Below the pieces are notes generated by a model. That model ran no database searches, was not told the DNA's origin, and worked only from the letters and a program-made list of their open reading frames with translations. 46,626 bases of DNA, from contig BATO01000049.1 of NCBI GenBank assembly GCA_000474255.1, positions 1 through 46,626 of the forward strand. The letters run 5' to 3'. Positions 26,706 to 35,432 of this stretch are shown here, one piece after another; position 1 is the stretch's first letter, and the number at the start of each line of letters is the position of its first letter. The stretch is from Aquipseudomonas alcaligenes MRY13-0052 (GTDB lineage Bacteria > Pseudomonadota > Gammaproteobacteria > Pseudomonadales > Pseudomonadaceae). The translations under genes were made by a program, and so were the position numbers.

Positions 26706-28809
26706 TGGCGGATTCCCCCTGTGCCGCTTTGGCCTGGGCGCGGTAGCGTGCCAACGCAGCTACACCTTCGGCCATGCGCTTTTCCCAGGCATCAGCAGAA
26801 TTGATGTCAGGCAGGCGGCCACGCTCATTCTTGAACTGCAGAGCACGTTTTGCCAGTTCTCGTGCTTCGTCTTCGGGAATGCTCACCTTCTTGGCCGCAA
26901 TGCTGGCCTGCACCTGGCGCAGGGACTTTTCATCCATCGCCTTCGCCAGTACCGCATAGGCGGCATCGAAGGGGTTGATGCGGTCGATCAGGTCAATGTC
27001 CAGCTCGCGCACGTTTACGAACTTGCGCACGCCATCCAGCAGTGCGTTGCTGCCTTGCACGTTATCGCTACCGTTTGCATCTGCCTGCGCCAAAGCCAGT
27101 TTGGCCTGTTGGGTAATGTTCATGGCCGCGATGGCGTGTTGGCGGATGGCTTCCTGGTCGACGTCGCTCAAGTCGGGATAACGCTCGCGCACGATCTTGC
27201 CCATGCGCAGCTGGGTCAGCTCCTCAGGCAAGGTATTTTCCTTATCGAATAGACCGCGCTCCAGCACGGTTTTGTCCTGCAGGAAGCTGGTTACTACTTC
27301 GTTCAAATCTTCCTTGCAGATGCGCGTGGCTTCTGTGCTTTGCGGTGTGGTCAGGCCATTGATCTCGACATGGAACTGGCCCGTGGTCTCATTCACACCC
27401 AGATTGGTGCCACCCGTTTGATACCCCTCCGGCCCGTAAGTGAAGCCTTCTTTCGGCCCGGTATCTTTCGGGGTGAACTCATAGCGCGGGGCGAGCACCT
27501 GTTCCATCAGCAGGCTGGCGGAAATGGCCTTGAGCATATCGTTTACCGCCTCGGCTACAGCTGCTTGATCAGCCATTGGCTCGGCGATCAGGTTGGTGAA
27601 GCGCGAGCGTTCCTTGCCCTCAGCATCGCGCGTGGCGCGGCCAATGATCTGCACGATTTCGGTCAGGCTCGAGCGGTAGCCGATGGTCAGGGCATGCTCA
27701 CACCAGATCCAGTCAAAGCCTTCCTTCGCCATGCCCAAGGCGATGATTACATCCACGTTGTCGCGGTTGTTCTTCTGAGCCGGGTCTTTCAGTGCGCCTA
27801 GCACTTTGGAGCGTTTTCCTGGGTCGCTGTCATCCACAAGGTCGGCCACTTTCAGCGTGCGGCCGTCCTTGGCTTTGATCAGGTGGAAGCCGGTCACCGA
27901 GTCGACACCCTGCCAATCGCCCAGCGAGCTCATGATCTCATTGACCTCACGCTCCTTGTCTTTAAGGCTTTCGCGAGCAGCTGGATGTGGGATGTGGACG
28001 ATGGTTTTCAGCGCCGGGTCCAGCACCTTAGCGACCGCATCCACGTATCTCCCGGTGTAGAAGAAGTAGCCAATATCCAGTGACTTGAGCCAGCGATAGC
28101 CGTTGAGCTGCTCGTAGTAGGTGTATGTCACCGTCTCGAACTTATTCTCGTCCGACGGGGCCAGCACGGCCTCGCTGTCGCCACGGAAGTACGAGCCGGT
28201 CATGGCCACCAGATGCACCTTGTCGCGGCTGATGAACGCGCTCAGTTGGCTACCCAGTTTGTTGTCCGGGTTGGCGGAAACGTGGTGGAACTCGTCGATG
28301 GCAATTAGGCGGTTGTCGAAGGTGTCAATGCCCAACTCTTCCACGGCAAAACGAAAGGTGGCATGGGTGCAGACCAGCACCTTGTCGCTGCTGGTCAGGA
28401 AGGCACGCACGGCATCCACCTTGGACTTGGCCACACGCGGTTCATCAATACCTGGTGCATTACACAGGTTCCACTGTGGGGCTACTTGCCAGTCCCAGTA
28501 AAAGCCGTGTTGGCTCAGCGGCTCATCTGCAAAGCTGCCGCCAATGGAGCGCTCCGGCACTACGACGATGGCCTGTTGCAGTCCCTGGTTATGGAGCTTG
28601 TCTAAGGCGATGAACATCAGGGCGCGGGACTTGCCAGATGCGGGCGGCGACTTGATCAGCAAGTACTGTTCACCGCGCTTGGCATAAGCGCGCTCCTGCA
28701 TGGTACGCATGCCTAGCTGATTGGCCTTGCTGGATGCCCCTGTGTGCGCGGTAGCAATGGATACCGACGGCACTGTGTAGCTGTTGGTCGGGTTGGTAGT
28801 GTTAGTCAC
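26698..28809 (-). CDS. DEAD/DEAH-type superfamily 2 helicase of the RM-like operon
   Basis: An SF2 helicase or translocase of about 703 residues. Motif I is SPPASGKSRALM, motif II DEFHHV, motif III-like MTGSYF, motif V GMAKEGFDW and motif VI QIIGRATRD. The C-terminal 250 residues are helical and of unknown fold. The GTG at 28809 is preferred as start, because it overlaps the stop of the micro-ORF (GTGACTAA) and follows a GGAGC site. An open frame with TTG/ATG codons extends about 19 codons upstream but shadows the micro-ORF. It should move on DNA between target recognition and cleavage, as in type I or III systems; this is inference. Confidence 0.85.
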   Translation of the reverse strand: MTNTTNPTNSYTVPSVSIATAHTGASSKANQLGMRTMQERAYAKRGEQYLLIKSPPASGKSRALMFIALDKLHNQGLQQAIVVVPERSIGGSFADEPLSQHGFYWDWQVAPQWNLCNAPGIDEPRVAKSKVDAVRAFLTSSDKVLVCTHATFRFAVEELGIDTFDNRLIAIDEFHHVSANPDNKLGSQLSAFISRDKVHLVAMTGSYFRGDSEAVLAPSDENKFETVTYTYYEQLNGYRWLKSLDIGYFFYTGRYVDAVAKVLDPALKTIVHIPHPAARESLKDKEREVNEIMSSLGDWQGVDSVTGFHLIKAKDGRTLKVADLVDDSDPGKRSKVLGALKDPAQKNNRDNVDVIIALGMAKEGFDWIWCEHALTIGYRSSLTEIVQIIGRATRDAEGKERSRFTNLIAEPMADQAAVAEAVNDMLKAISASLLMEQVLAPRYEFTPKDTGPKEGFTYGPEGYQTGGTNLGVNETTGQFHVEINGLTTPQSTEATRICKEDLNEVVTSFLQDKTVLERGLFDKENTLPEELTQLRMGKIVRERYPDLSDVDQEAIRQHAIAAMNITQQAKLALAQADANGSDNVQGSNALLDGVRKFVNVRELDIDLIDRINPFDAAYAVLAKAMDEKSLRQVQASIAAKKVSIPEDEARELAKRALQFKNERGRLPDINSADAWEKRMAEGVAALARYRAQAKAAQGESANG

Positions 28810-28930
28810 TGTGATTCTTGCTCCATGAGAGTGCCATCGCCTGAGCATTGTGGATGCGGCCTTCAAGATCAGCTAACCAATCGCCGCAGCTTTCAGGGGA
28901 GGTGGTCAGGCTAGCAGGGATATCGCTCAT
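28802..28930 (-). CDS. Micro-ORF (42 aa) between methyltransferase and helicase, YhcG/DUF1016-like N-terminus
   Basis: This 42-codon frame starts in an ATGA overlap with the methyltransferase stop and ends in a GTGACTAA overlap with the helicase start, so it is fully embedded in a translationally coupled operon. The stretch CGDWLADLEGRIHNAQAMAL resembles the first helix of DUF1016/YhcG nucleases, which then normally continues much further; here the frame stops. It is either a truncated remnant kept for translational coupling or a functional microprotein. No catalytic residues remain. Confidence 0.55.
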   Translation of the reverse strand: MSDIPASLTTSPESCGDWLADLEGRIHNAQAMALSWSKNHSD

Positions 28931-31707
28931 ACCTTTTTCCCTCGTGGCTTTTTCGATGCGGCCCCCAATGTACCCGCTGTCATCTTGGTGTAGAGATCAA
29001 ACAGCTTTTCCAGTCGCTCGGTATCGTTTTTGAAGCGACGACCGATGTAGATACGCTCCAGCACTTCATCGTTGCGCTCGTGGGCGTGGCGCAGGTTGTC
29101 CGGCATGGCTTCTGGATCGTACAAGTCGGCAATGGTCGCGGGAAAATGGGCTTCGCGAGCCAGCAGGATGTCCTCGGCGCAGCGGGTCAGATCGGCCTTG
29201 TTCTGTTCGGTGAGCAGTGGTATGGGGAAGGTATTCCAGCCGAGCAAGTTTGAGTAACGAATGTCCGTCTTCAGCTTTCCACATACTGTAGAAATCCACA
29301 CATGATGAATTTTACTGCTGATAATTGCGAATTCATAACTGTGCCCGCCGACGATTTGCATGTGCGGAGCAATAACGAGAGCATCACTACCTAACAGCCC
29401 CGATGTAACATATTCCCTTCGCTCAGATAAAACCTGAGGTATAAATATCTTACATGCCGCCGCATGCCTTCTTTCGGCAAAATACATTGGAACTGCGCTT
29501 AGCTTTCGAGTTGCTTCTCGATTGCTTGCTGCGCGATATTTGCGCACGCGATCAAATACGCCCGAAAACTCTTCTTCCTGAGCACTTGATAATGTGGTTG
29601 TCTCATCGATATATATATTCCTTCGCACAATCCCCCTGATGAATTCAGCTCCTCCTACGGCGACTTTGAAAATACTCTTATTTTCCGGATTGGCACTGAT
29701 GCTGGCTCTGTATCTGTCATCGGAGAATGTGAATTCACCGTTGTCGTTAGACATGCTCCCATAACTCATTGCAGATACCTGCGACAATGGAGTCTGTCGC
29801 TTTGAGACAACAATGTCGGGCATTGGAACAAGATATGGGCCGATGTTCTCAACTCTGCGCCTAGACTCATCACCATATATGTATCGCTCAGGTCGAGCCC
29901 CGTCACGAGCACAGCCAACGATACTGCATGTTACACCTGCATTATTAGATGCATTGTTCGACCACATGAAGCTTGGATGACACCAGTAAATTTTCAGACT
30001 ATAGCGAGAGATTGTATGGAGGACTATTTCAGCCTGCTCTCCTTGGAATAAGCTGGAGGTTGTCACAAACGAGAAGGCGAATCTCTCAACTTTAGAAGCA
30101 TACTGCGCCGCCTTTAAGAGCCAGCAGCCAACGTAGTCTAGGTTTCCGGAATTTATGCCTTCGCTTTTAAATAGTGCCGCTATGTCGTCTTTTTGGTCTT
30201 TTGTTTGGTACTTTGTCCCAACATATGGCGGGTTCCCGCAAATATATGTTTCTCCACCTTCGTTCGCGAATTCGATCTCCGCCTGATTAAGTGGAGTACT
30301 GAACAAGTCATCTGCGAGTAATTTCACAGCTGTGCCTGTAGGAGGACAGATGTTCAGCCAGTCCAGCCATAGCGCATTACCGCAGATGATCCAATTTTGC
30401 GCATCCAGCGGTAGAAATTCCGCCAACGCATCCTGCTGGCCTCGATAGAGCACGTCGCACTGAAACTCGGCAATGATCAGCGCCAGGCGGGCAATCTCTG
30501 CCGGAAAGTCGCGGAGTTCGATACCGCGGAAGTTAGTCAGCGGTATTTCGGATTTGTTGTGGGCTTCGCCCCGGCGACGATTGATTTCCGCCTCGATCTC
30601 ACGCATCTGCTTGTAGGCAATGACTAGAAAGTTGCCGGAGCCGCAGGCTGGGTCAAATACGCGGATGCGTGCCATACGCTTGCGCAGATTGAGCAGCTTG
30701 GCTTTGTTGTCACCGCATGCATCCAGTTGCTCCCGAAGGTCATCCAGAAACAGCGGATTCAGCACCTTGAGGATATTGGGCACGCTGGTGTAGTGCATGC
30801 CCAGTGCGCCGCGCTCTTCATCATCGGCTACGGCCTGGATCATGCTGCCGAAGATGTCTGGGTTGATTTTTTTCCAGTTGAGCTTGCCAGCGTGCAGCAG
30901 GTAAGTGCGCGCCATGCGCGTGAAGCGTGGCACTTCGGTACTACCGGAGAACAAACCGCCATTCACATAAGGGAAGGTGTTGGCCCAGCTGGGCAGGCGT
31001 GGCTGAGCAGTGGCGCGCTCGGCCAGCTTGATGTTCATGGCGCGGAAGATTTCCGACAGCAACTGGTGGGTGTTTGAACCGTCGCGCTCGCTAAACTGCT
31101 CAACTGTCTTGGTAAACAGACCATCGCCACGGAAGATATCGGTATCTTCGGCAAAGAAGCAGAAAATCAGCCGCGCCATAAAGTGATTCATGTCATGGCG
31201 GCGTTCGGCCTTGGCCCAGTCCGGGTTCTCGTTTAGCAGCTCGACGTACAGCTTGTTCAGGCGGCTGGTGGCGCGCACGTCGATGGGGTTGTCCTTGATC
31301 TCCTTGATGGTGGAGATGCCGGCGAGCGGCAGCAGGAACCCGAAATGGTTGGGAAAGTCCGGGTAGTCGCAGGCGATGGTTTCACCTGTGATCAGCTCTT
31401 CGGCCTCCAGCGTTTGTCCGTCGGTGGCTAGTATGAACTTGGCTTTGGCTTTTGTAGTGGCCGGGCTGGCACGCAGCGCCTTGAGCGTTTCGCCCACGCC
31501 GCCAAGCTCGCAAGTGGCGATATGGATGTTACTGCGCAGTAGTACGCCGCCGGGTACGTCCGAGGCGTTGTTGTTGCCGGCGCGCAGGCGCTTGAGCGCG
31601 GTTTCCTTGTTGCCGAACGCGGCCAGGAAGGTGAACGGGAACTCCGCCGCGTCAAAGGGCTCAAGGGCCAGGTTCGATATGGCGGACTCAATTTCTACTG
31701 CATTCAT
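28927..31707 (-). CDS. MmeI-like class I N6-adenine DNA methyltransferase
   Basis: A 926-residue protein, first gene of the operon. The N-terminal region carries AEFPFTFLAAFGNKETALKR and the HDMNHFMARLIFCFFAEDTD block of the MmeI-like family. SAM motif I is VFDPACGSGNFL (about residue 353) and catalytic motif IV ICGNPPYVG (about residue 492), the NPPY type that methylates adenine N6. A target-recognition domain (about residues 600-830) and a C-terminal helical region follow. No PD-(D/E)XK nuclease motif is seen at the N-terminus, unlike fused type IIL enzymes, so cleavage may come from the GIY-YIG protein. The central part is AT-richer than both ends. Confidence 0.87.
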   Translation of the reverse strand: MNAVEIESAISNLALEPFDAAEFPFTFLAAFGNKETALKRLRAGNNNASDVPGGVLLRSNIHIATCELGGVGETLKALRASPATTKAKAKFILATDGQTLEAEELITGETIACDYPDFPNHFGFLLPLAGISTIKEIKDNPIDVRATSRLNKLYVELLNENPDWAKAERRHDMNHFMARLIFCFFAEDTDIFRGDGLFTKTVEQFSERDGSNTHQLLSEIFRAMNIKLAERATAQPRLPSWANTFPYVNGGLFSGSTEVPRFTRMARTYLLHAGKLNWKKINPDIFGSMIQAVADDEERGALGMHYTSVPNILKVLNPLFLDDLREQLDACGDNKAKLLNLRKRMARIRVFDPACGSGNFLVIAYKQMREIEAEINRRRGEAHNKSEIPLTNFRGIELRDFPAEIARLALIIAEFQCDVLYRGQQDALAEFLPLDAQNWIICGNALWLDWLNICPPTGTAVKLLADDLFSTPLNQAEIEFANEGGETYICGNPPYVGTKYQTKDQKDDIAALFKSEGINSGNLDYVGCWLLKAAQYASKVERFAFSFVTTSSLFQGEQAEIVLHTISRYSLKIYWCHPSFMWSNNASNNAGVTCSIVGCARDGARPERYIYGDESRRRVENIGPYLVPMPDIVVSKRQTPLSQVSAMSYGSMSNDNGEFTFSDDRYRASISANPENKSIFKVAVGGAEFIRGIVRRNIYIDETTTLSSAQEEEFSGVFDRVRKYRAASNREATRKLSAVPMYFAERRHAAACKIFIPQVLSERREYVTSGLLGSDALVIAPHMQIVGGHSYEFAIISSKIHHVWISTVCGKLKTDIRYSNLLGWNTFPIPLLTEQNKADLTRCAEDILLAREAHFPATIADLYDPEAMPDNLRHAHERNDEVLERIYIGRRFKNDTERLEKLFDLYTKMTAGTLGAASKKPRGKKV

Positions 31708-32078
31708 GGTTTACCACTGTCCAGATCGCTGATGCGCGAAGGCGGCGATTTTAGCCGCTAGGATTTTGGGTAATGGCTACATCCCCCGGCCGGCACATGC
31801 TGCTCTGTCGGCTTGGCGTTAGCATCAGCAACTCCGCTCTGCTCAGCAGTATTGACGTATGCCTAATGCCATTGACAGCGACAGCCGGGTGTCCTGAACC
31901 AGTAACGGGGAAATCAACCACTACACGATGCCGGGGATGATAAAGGAAGGCGCTTCTGTAATGCGAAAAAGCCGCAGACCTCCAAGTATTGTCTGCAGTA
32001 GCAGGGGGCATCCGAGAGCGAAATTAGGCCGGGATCTGGTCAGGCCTTCTTGGACACCGCTCTCGATCAGATGCGGAG
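31708..32078. other. Intergenic stretch between methyltransferase and XRE gene
   Basis: About 370 bp without a convincing gene. It should contain the promoter of the leftward methyltransferase operon. An 86-codon minus-strand frame (31751-32011) has no recognisable features and no good ribosome-binding site. No clear repeat or operator was seen. Confidence 0.5.
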
Positions 32079-32300
32079 CTACAGCTCTGACAACTGAGGC
32101 ATAAGGCAGGATGGATCGCAGGCGAGCTCGCTTGCGATCCGATACAGCTTCTCGACGGTGATGTTTACTTCACCACGCTCGATACGCCCCATATAGCTAC
32201 GGTCGATACTGCAGGCCAGCGCTAACGCATCCTGAGAAATCCCACAGGCCTTTCTCTGCGTCCGGATGCGTTCCCCTAACGCTTTCGCCAACTTCTCCAT
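32079..32300 (-). CDS. XRE-family helix-turn-helix regulator, C-protein-like
   Basis: A 73-residue single-domain regulator: RIRTQRKACGISQDALALAC, then DRSYMGRIERGEVNITVEKL, the complete XRE helix-turn-helix. Its size is that of restriction-modification controller (C) proteins. It lies between the RM-like operon and the divergent coiled-coil/helicase pair, so it may control either; 104 bp separate it from the latter. It has no ligand domain. The target is inferred from position only. Confidence 0.82.
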   Translation of the reverse strand: MEKLAKALGERIRTQRKACGISQDALALACSIDRSYMGRIERGEVNITVEKLYRIASELACDPSCLMPQLSEL

Positions 32301-32404
32301 GACCGTCTCAATTCCACTTGAGGCGGCACTATCGTGTGTTTGCGGACGCAGGGGCCACGGATTATAATCCGCATTTCTGCTGCGTTAACTCTTCTGGTGC
32401 CTCA

Positions 32405-32992
32405 ATGAAATCGGCCTCGTTTATCTTCGACAGGCGTCTGTATGAGCTGCTTCAGGAGGAAGGGTGTGCAAGGTTCACGACGCGTGAACTGCGTGACGCC
32501 TATGCTGCTCGCCTGAAGGGCACACAGTTCCGTATCGCCGATGTGCGCCACTACGTGTATGAACAGATCCGCAGAATGCTGCGCATGGGCTGGGTTGTGC
32601 TCGATGAAGAGCGCCGTTCGCGGGGACAGGTCTACCACCTGCTGCCGATTCCGGCACATCTGCAACTGGAGCTGATCGACAACGGGTTCGAGAACAGCCA
32701 TAAGACCGCTTGTGAGTCAGAGCAGGAGCCGTCAGCGTTCAATAATGCGGCGGCACCGCAACCATCAGCCGATGTGGATCAGCACCTGGAAGCGCTCCTC
32801 AAGGAAATCAGGCTGGACTTCCTGGCATCGATGGGCGAGGCGGAGCGATACAAGCTGCTCCTCGATGATATGCCGCATCTCCGGGATAAGGTCGAAGGCG
32901 AGTACCTGGAAGCTAGAGACCGAAGCTCGCGCCTGCTGGGCCATCTTCGCGCCATCGAGAAGACACTCAAGACGCTTGCCTCCGCACGATGA
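32405..32992 (+). CDS. Winged-helix-like and coiled-coil protein, partner of helicase
   Basis: A 195-residue protein of no family I can name. The N-terminal 85 residues (FDRRLYELLQEEGCARFTTR, then VRHYVYEQIRRMLRMGWVVL) look like a winged-helix DNA-binding domain. A low-complexity linker follows, and the last 80 residues form acidic/basic heptads typical of a coiled coil (LEALLKEIRLDFLASMGEAE). Its stop overlaps the start of the helicase gene (ATGA), so the two are made together. It may recognise DNA and recruit the helicase; this is inference. The ATG at 32405 is preferred over an upstream alternative. Confidence 0.65.
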   Translation: MKSASFIFDRRLYELLQEEGCARFTTRELRDAYAARLKGTQFRIADVRHYVYEQIRRMLRMGWVVLDEERRSRGQVYHLLPIPAHLQLELIDNGFENSHKTACESEQEPSAFNNAAAPQPSADVDQHLEALLKEIRLDFLASMGEAERYKLLLDDMPHLRDKVEGEYLEARDRSSRLLGHLRAIEKTLKTLASAR

Positions 32993-34389
32993 CCACACTG
33001 CTTCGAGACTGGCAACGCCGCTGCATCGACACGGCACTAGAGCACTTCACTACCACGCCGCACTTCTTCTGCCAGGCAACGCCGGGCGCCGGCAAGACGC
33101 GCATGGCGGCAGAGCTGGCCAACAGACTGCTTGAGCAGGACAGAATCGATCTGGTGCTCTGCTTCGCTCCGTCCTGTCAGGTTGTCGAGGGCTTTCGCTC
33201 GTCCTTTGCTGCGGTGCTCGGCAGACGCTTGGATGGCCAACTCGGCGCAGTTGGTGCAGCGTTCACCTATCAAGCCATGGAATACCGAGATGAGGCGTTC
33301 TGGCGACTCCTCGATGACTACCGTGTATTCGCGGTTTTTGACGAGATCCACCACTGCGCCGGCCATGATGTACTCCTGAGCAACGCCTGGGGCCAACAGA
33401 TTCTTCAGCGGGTACAGGACAGGGCCACCTTCACCCTGGCCCTATCCGGCACCCCATGGCGTTCGGACGACCGGGCCATTGCTCTGGCCCGCTACTCGAC
33501 GCCCGAGGGGTACCTGATCTGCGACTACCGCTACGGATTGAAAGAGGCCATTGCTGATGGTGTGTGCCGCTCCCCTCGCATTGTCCTCCTCGACAACCAG
33601 AAGGTGAAACTTACCGAGGAGCTGGACACTGAGAGCACTGTCAGGATGTTTCCCAGCATTGCCAAACTATTGGGGGAGTCCCCTGTCACCTACGAAGAGC
33701 TGTTGCGTCATGACGAGGTGATTGATCAGTTACTCGGTCTCGGGTGCAGCAAGCTGGATGAGCTTCGCCTGATCAAGCCTGATGCGGCAGGCTTGGTGGT
33801 TGCCACCGACATCGAGCACGCCCAGCAAATTGCTTTGGCCCTGGAAACCCTGGGTGAAGGTTGCCGCATCGTCACCAACAAAACCCCGGCTGCGCAGCAG
33901 GTTATCAATGCGTTCAGACACAGCGCCTGCCGTTGGATTATCGCAGTTGGAATGATCAGCGAAGGCACGGACATTCCTCGACTCCAGGTGTGCTGCTACC
34001 TCAGTCGCATCCGCACTGAGCTGCATTACCGACAAGTGCTTGGGCGAGTGCTTCGGCGCACAGGCGAGCCCGATAATCAGGCGTGGCTATTCATGTTAGC
34101 GGAGCCGACACTGCAGTGCTTGGCAGAGAGAATTGCAGATGATCTACCGGATGACCTGGCAGTGCTGAACGAGGTAGAGATGCCAGCCTCCACTTCAGGT
34201 TCAATATCTGGCTGGATTGGGGCTGCTGGCAATATCGATGTCCTGGATGACAGTAATGGAAGTGGCATTGCGCAGGTAATTGGGGCAGGTGCTACATGCA
34301 CCTTATCCCTGGGGGGCTCTGCCGCTGAGCCAAACCATCTGGTCAGCTTTTCCAAGCACTACCGGCAACAGTTGCTGGCTTGCTTTTGA
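32989..34389 (+). CDS. Superfamily 2 helicase (ResIII/DEAD-like)
   Basis: A 466-residue helicase with every core motif: Q-like LRDWQRRCI, motif I ATPGAGKTRM, II DEIHHC, III LSGTPWR, V GMISEGTDIP and VI YRQVLGRVLRR. It is close to the restriction-helicase (ResIII) group. The two RecA domains fill the chain and only about 70 residues follow motif VI, with no nuclease domain. The start overlaps the partner stop by 4 nt. The nearby XRE gene and RM-like operon suggest defence, but no effector is visible. Confidence 0.85.
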   Translation: MTTLLRDWQRRCIDTALEHFTTTPHFFCQATPGAGKTRMAAELANRLLEQDRIDLVLCFAPSCQVVEGFRSSFAAVLGRRLDGQLGAVGAAFTYQAMEYRDEAFWRLLDDYRVFAVFDEIHHCAGHDVLLSNAWGQQILQRVQDRATFTLALSGTPWRSDDRAIALARYSTPEGYLICDYRYGLKEAIADGVCRSPRIVLLDNQKVKLTEELDTESTVRMFPSIAKLLGESPVTYEELLRHDEVIDQLLGLGCSKLDELRLIKPDAAGLVVATDIEHAQQIALALETLGEGCRIVTNKTPAAQQVINAFRHSACRWIIAVGMISEGTDIPRLQVCCYLSRIRTELHYRQVLGRVLRRTGEPDNQAWLFMLAEPTLQCLAERIADDLPDDLAVLNEVEMPASTSGSISGWIGAAGNIDVLDDSNGSGIAQVIGAGATCTLSLGGSAAEPNHLVSFSKHYRQQLLACF

Positions 34390-34455
34390 TGCTTGTATGG
34401 AGGCCAGAATTCAAGCGTCGGCAGACGTGGTTGACTGAATCAGGAGATAGCCGCA

Positions 34456-34719
34456 TTGACCCTTCCTCACGAAAGAACCCGCAGCGTCATCAAGACCGAA
34501 GCGTTCCTGCGAGAGCTCGCCCGTAACACTGAGCTGCCTCAGGATATCCGCAGCTATGCGAAAAGCCTGCTCAGGCACTACCCGTCGGCCGACCAGATCC
34601 TCTCGTTGGGGCGCCTTGAAGAGTGCCTGGTGAGCGATGCATCAGATGATGAATATCGACGGCGGGTGATCGCTTTTCATCAGCCGCTGTTCAGCTCGTC
34701 ATTGGACTTCACTCGATAG
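34456..34719 (+). CDS. Small BPSL0761-family-like protein
   Basis: An 87-residue protein starting at TTG 34456, supported by an AGGAG site 9 nt upstream. The sequence (PHERTRSVIKTEAFLRELAR, then SYAKSLLRHYPSADQILSL) matches what I remember of the BPSL0761 family of short uncharacterised proteins on mobile elements. No function is known. The next gene begins 2 nt after its stop, so the two are co-transcribed. Confidence 0.65.
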   Translation: MTLPHERTRSVIKTEAFLRELARNTELPQDIRSYAKSLLRHYPSADQILSLGRLEECLVSDASDDEYRRRVIAFHQPLFSSSLDFTR

Positions 34720-34721
34720 AA

Positions 34722-35369
34722 ATGAGAGCCGCAATGTCCAGCACTGATTTTGCTCTGTCGGTATCCACCCGCATTGCGCAACGGGTCAAGCGCTTACCCA
34801 AAGGGCAACCCTTCTGCATCAGCCGCTTTGCGGAGCTTGGAGCGCGTGGCGCCATATCCAAGGCAGTAGCTCGGCTGGTCAGCCAAGGCGAACTTGAACG
34901 GGTGCATCGAGGAATTTACATGCGCCCGAAATCCAGTCGATACGTTGCACGGGTCCGCCCCAATGTATGGGAAGTAGTGAGCTTGATCGCTAGGCAGAAC
35001 CGCCATGTTCTTCAGATTCATGGCGCTCATGCGGTCAGGTTGTTTGGACTGAGCACCCAGGTGCCGCTCATTCCGATCTATTACACCAGCGGACCCAGCC
35101 GCTCGTTTTTTATAGGTAAGGGTGAGGTCCGGTTGGTACATGCGGCACCAATGGTCATGCAGCGTGCCGGGACCGAGGTAGGGACGGCTATCAGCGCACT
35201 ATTTTATCTCGGTAAAGACGGCTCGACCCCGGAATGCATTGCCGCGATCAAGAAGGTGCTCAGGCCTGAAGACCTAACCACATTAATGGCCTGCAAAATG
35301 CCGAAATGGATGCGCATGGCGTTGGAGCAGTCAGCGCGCATACACACCGTCAACACGCTTGCTCCTTAA
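34722..35369 (+). CDS. DUF6088/AbiEi-like antitoxin-type regulator
   Basis: A protein of about 215 residues. The N-terminal winged-helix segment (FCISRFAELGARGAISKAVA, then LVSQGELERVHRGIYMRPKS) is typical of AbiEi-type and DUF6088 proteins. A second domain of the transcriptional-antitoxin type follows (IHGAHAVRLFGLSTQVPLIP, YYTSGPSRSF). An ATG at 34734 has a better GAGAG site and is an equally possible start. No AbiEii nucleotidyltransferase toxin follows, so it is an orphan or works with the small gene before it. Confidence 0.7.
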   Translation: MRAAMSSTDFALSVSTRIAQRVKRLPKGQPFCISRFAELGARGAISKAVARLVSQGELERVHRGIYMRPKSSRYVARVRPNVWEVVSLIARQNRHVLQIHGAHAVRLFGLSTQVPLIPIYYTSGPSRSFFIGKGEVRLVHAAPMVMQRAGTEVGTAISALFYLGKDGSTPECIAAIKKVLRPEDLTTLMACKMPKWMRMALEQSARIHTVNTLAP

Positions 35370-35432
35370 CGCTCTGTCAGGCAGATTTCCGTTGCTGGCC
35401 GAGTCCGACCAAGCGACATCGGCGGCATCCCT

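Noticed and set aside
31751-32011. 86-codon minus-strand frame between methyltransferase and XRE gene
   Set aside because: No ribosome-binding site, no motif, irregular composition; treated as intergenic.
25515-34389. DISARM or BREX system
   Set aside because: No drmA/drmB/drmC, no pglZ, brxC or brxL homologue; only methyltransferase, helicases and a GIY-YIG nuclease are present.
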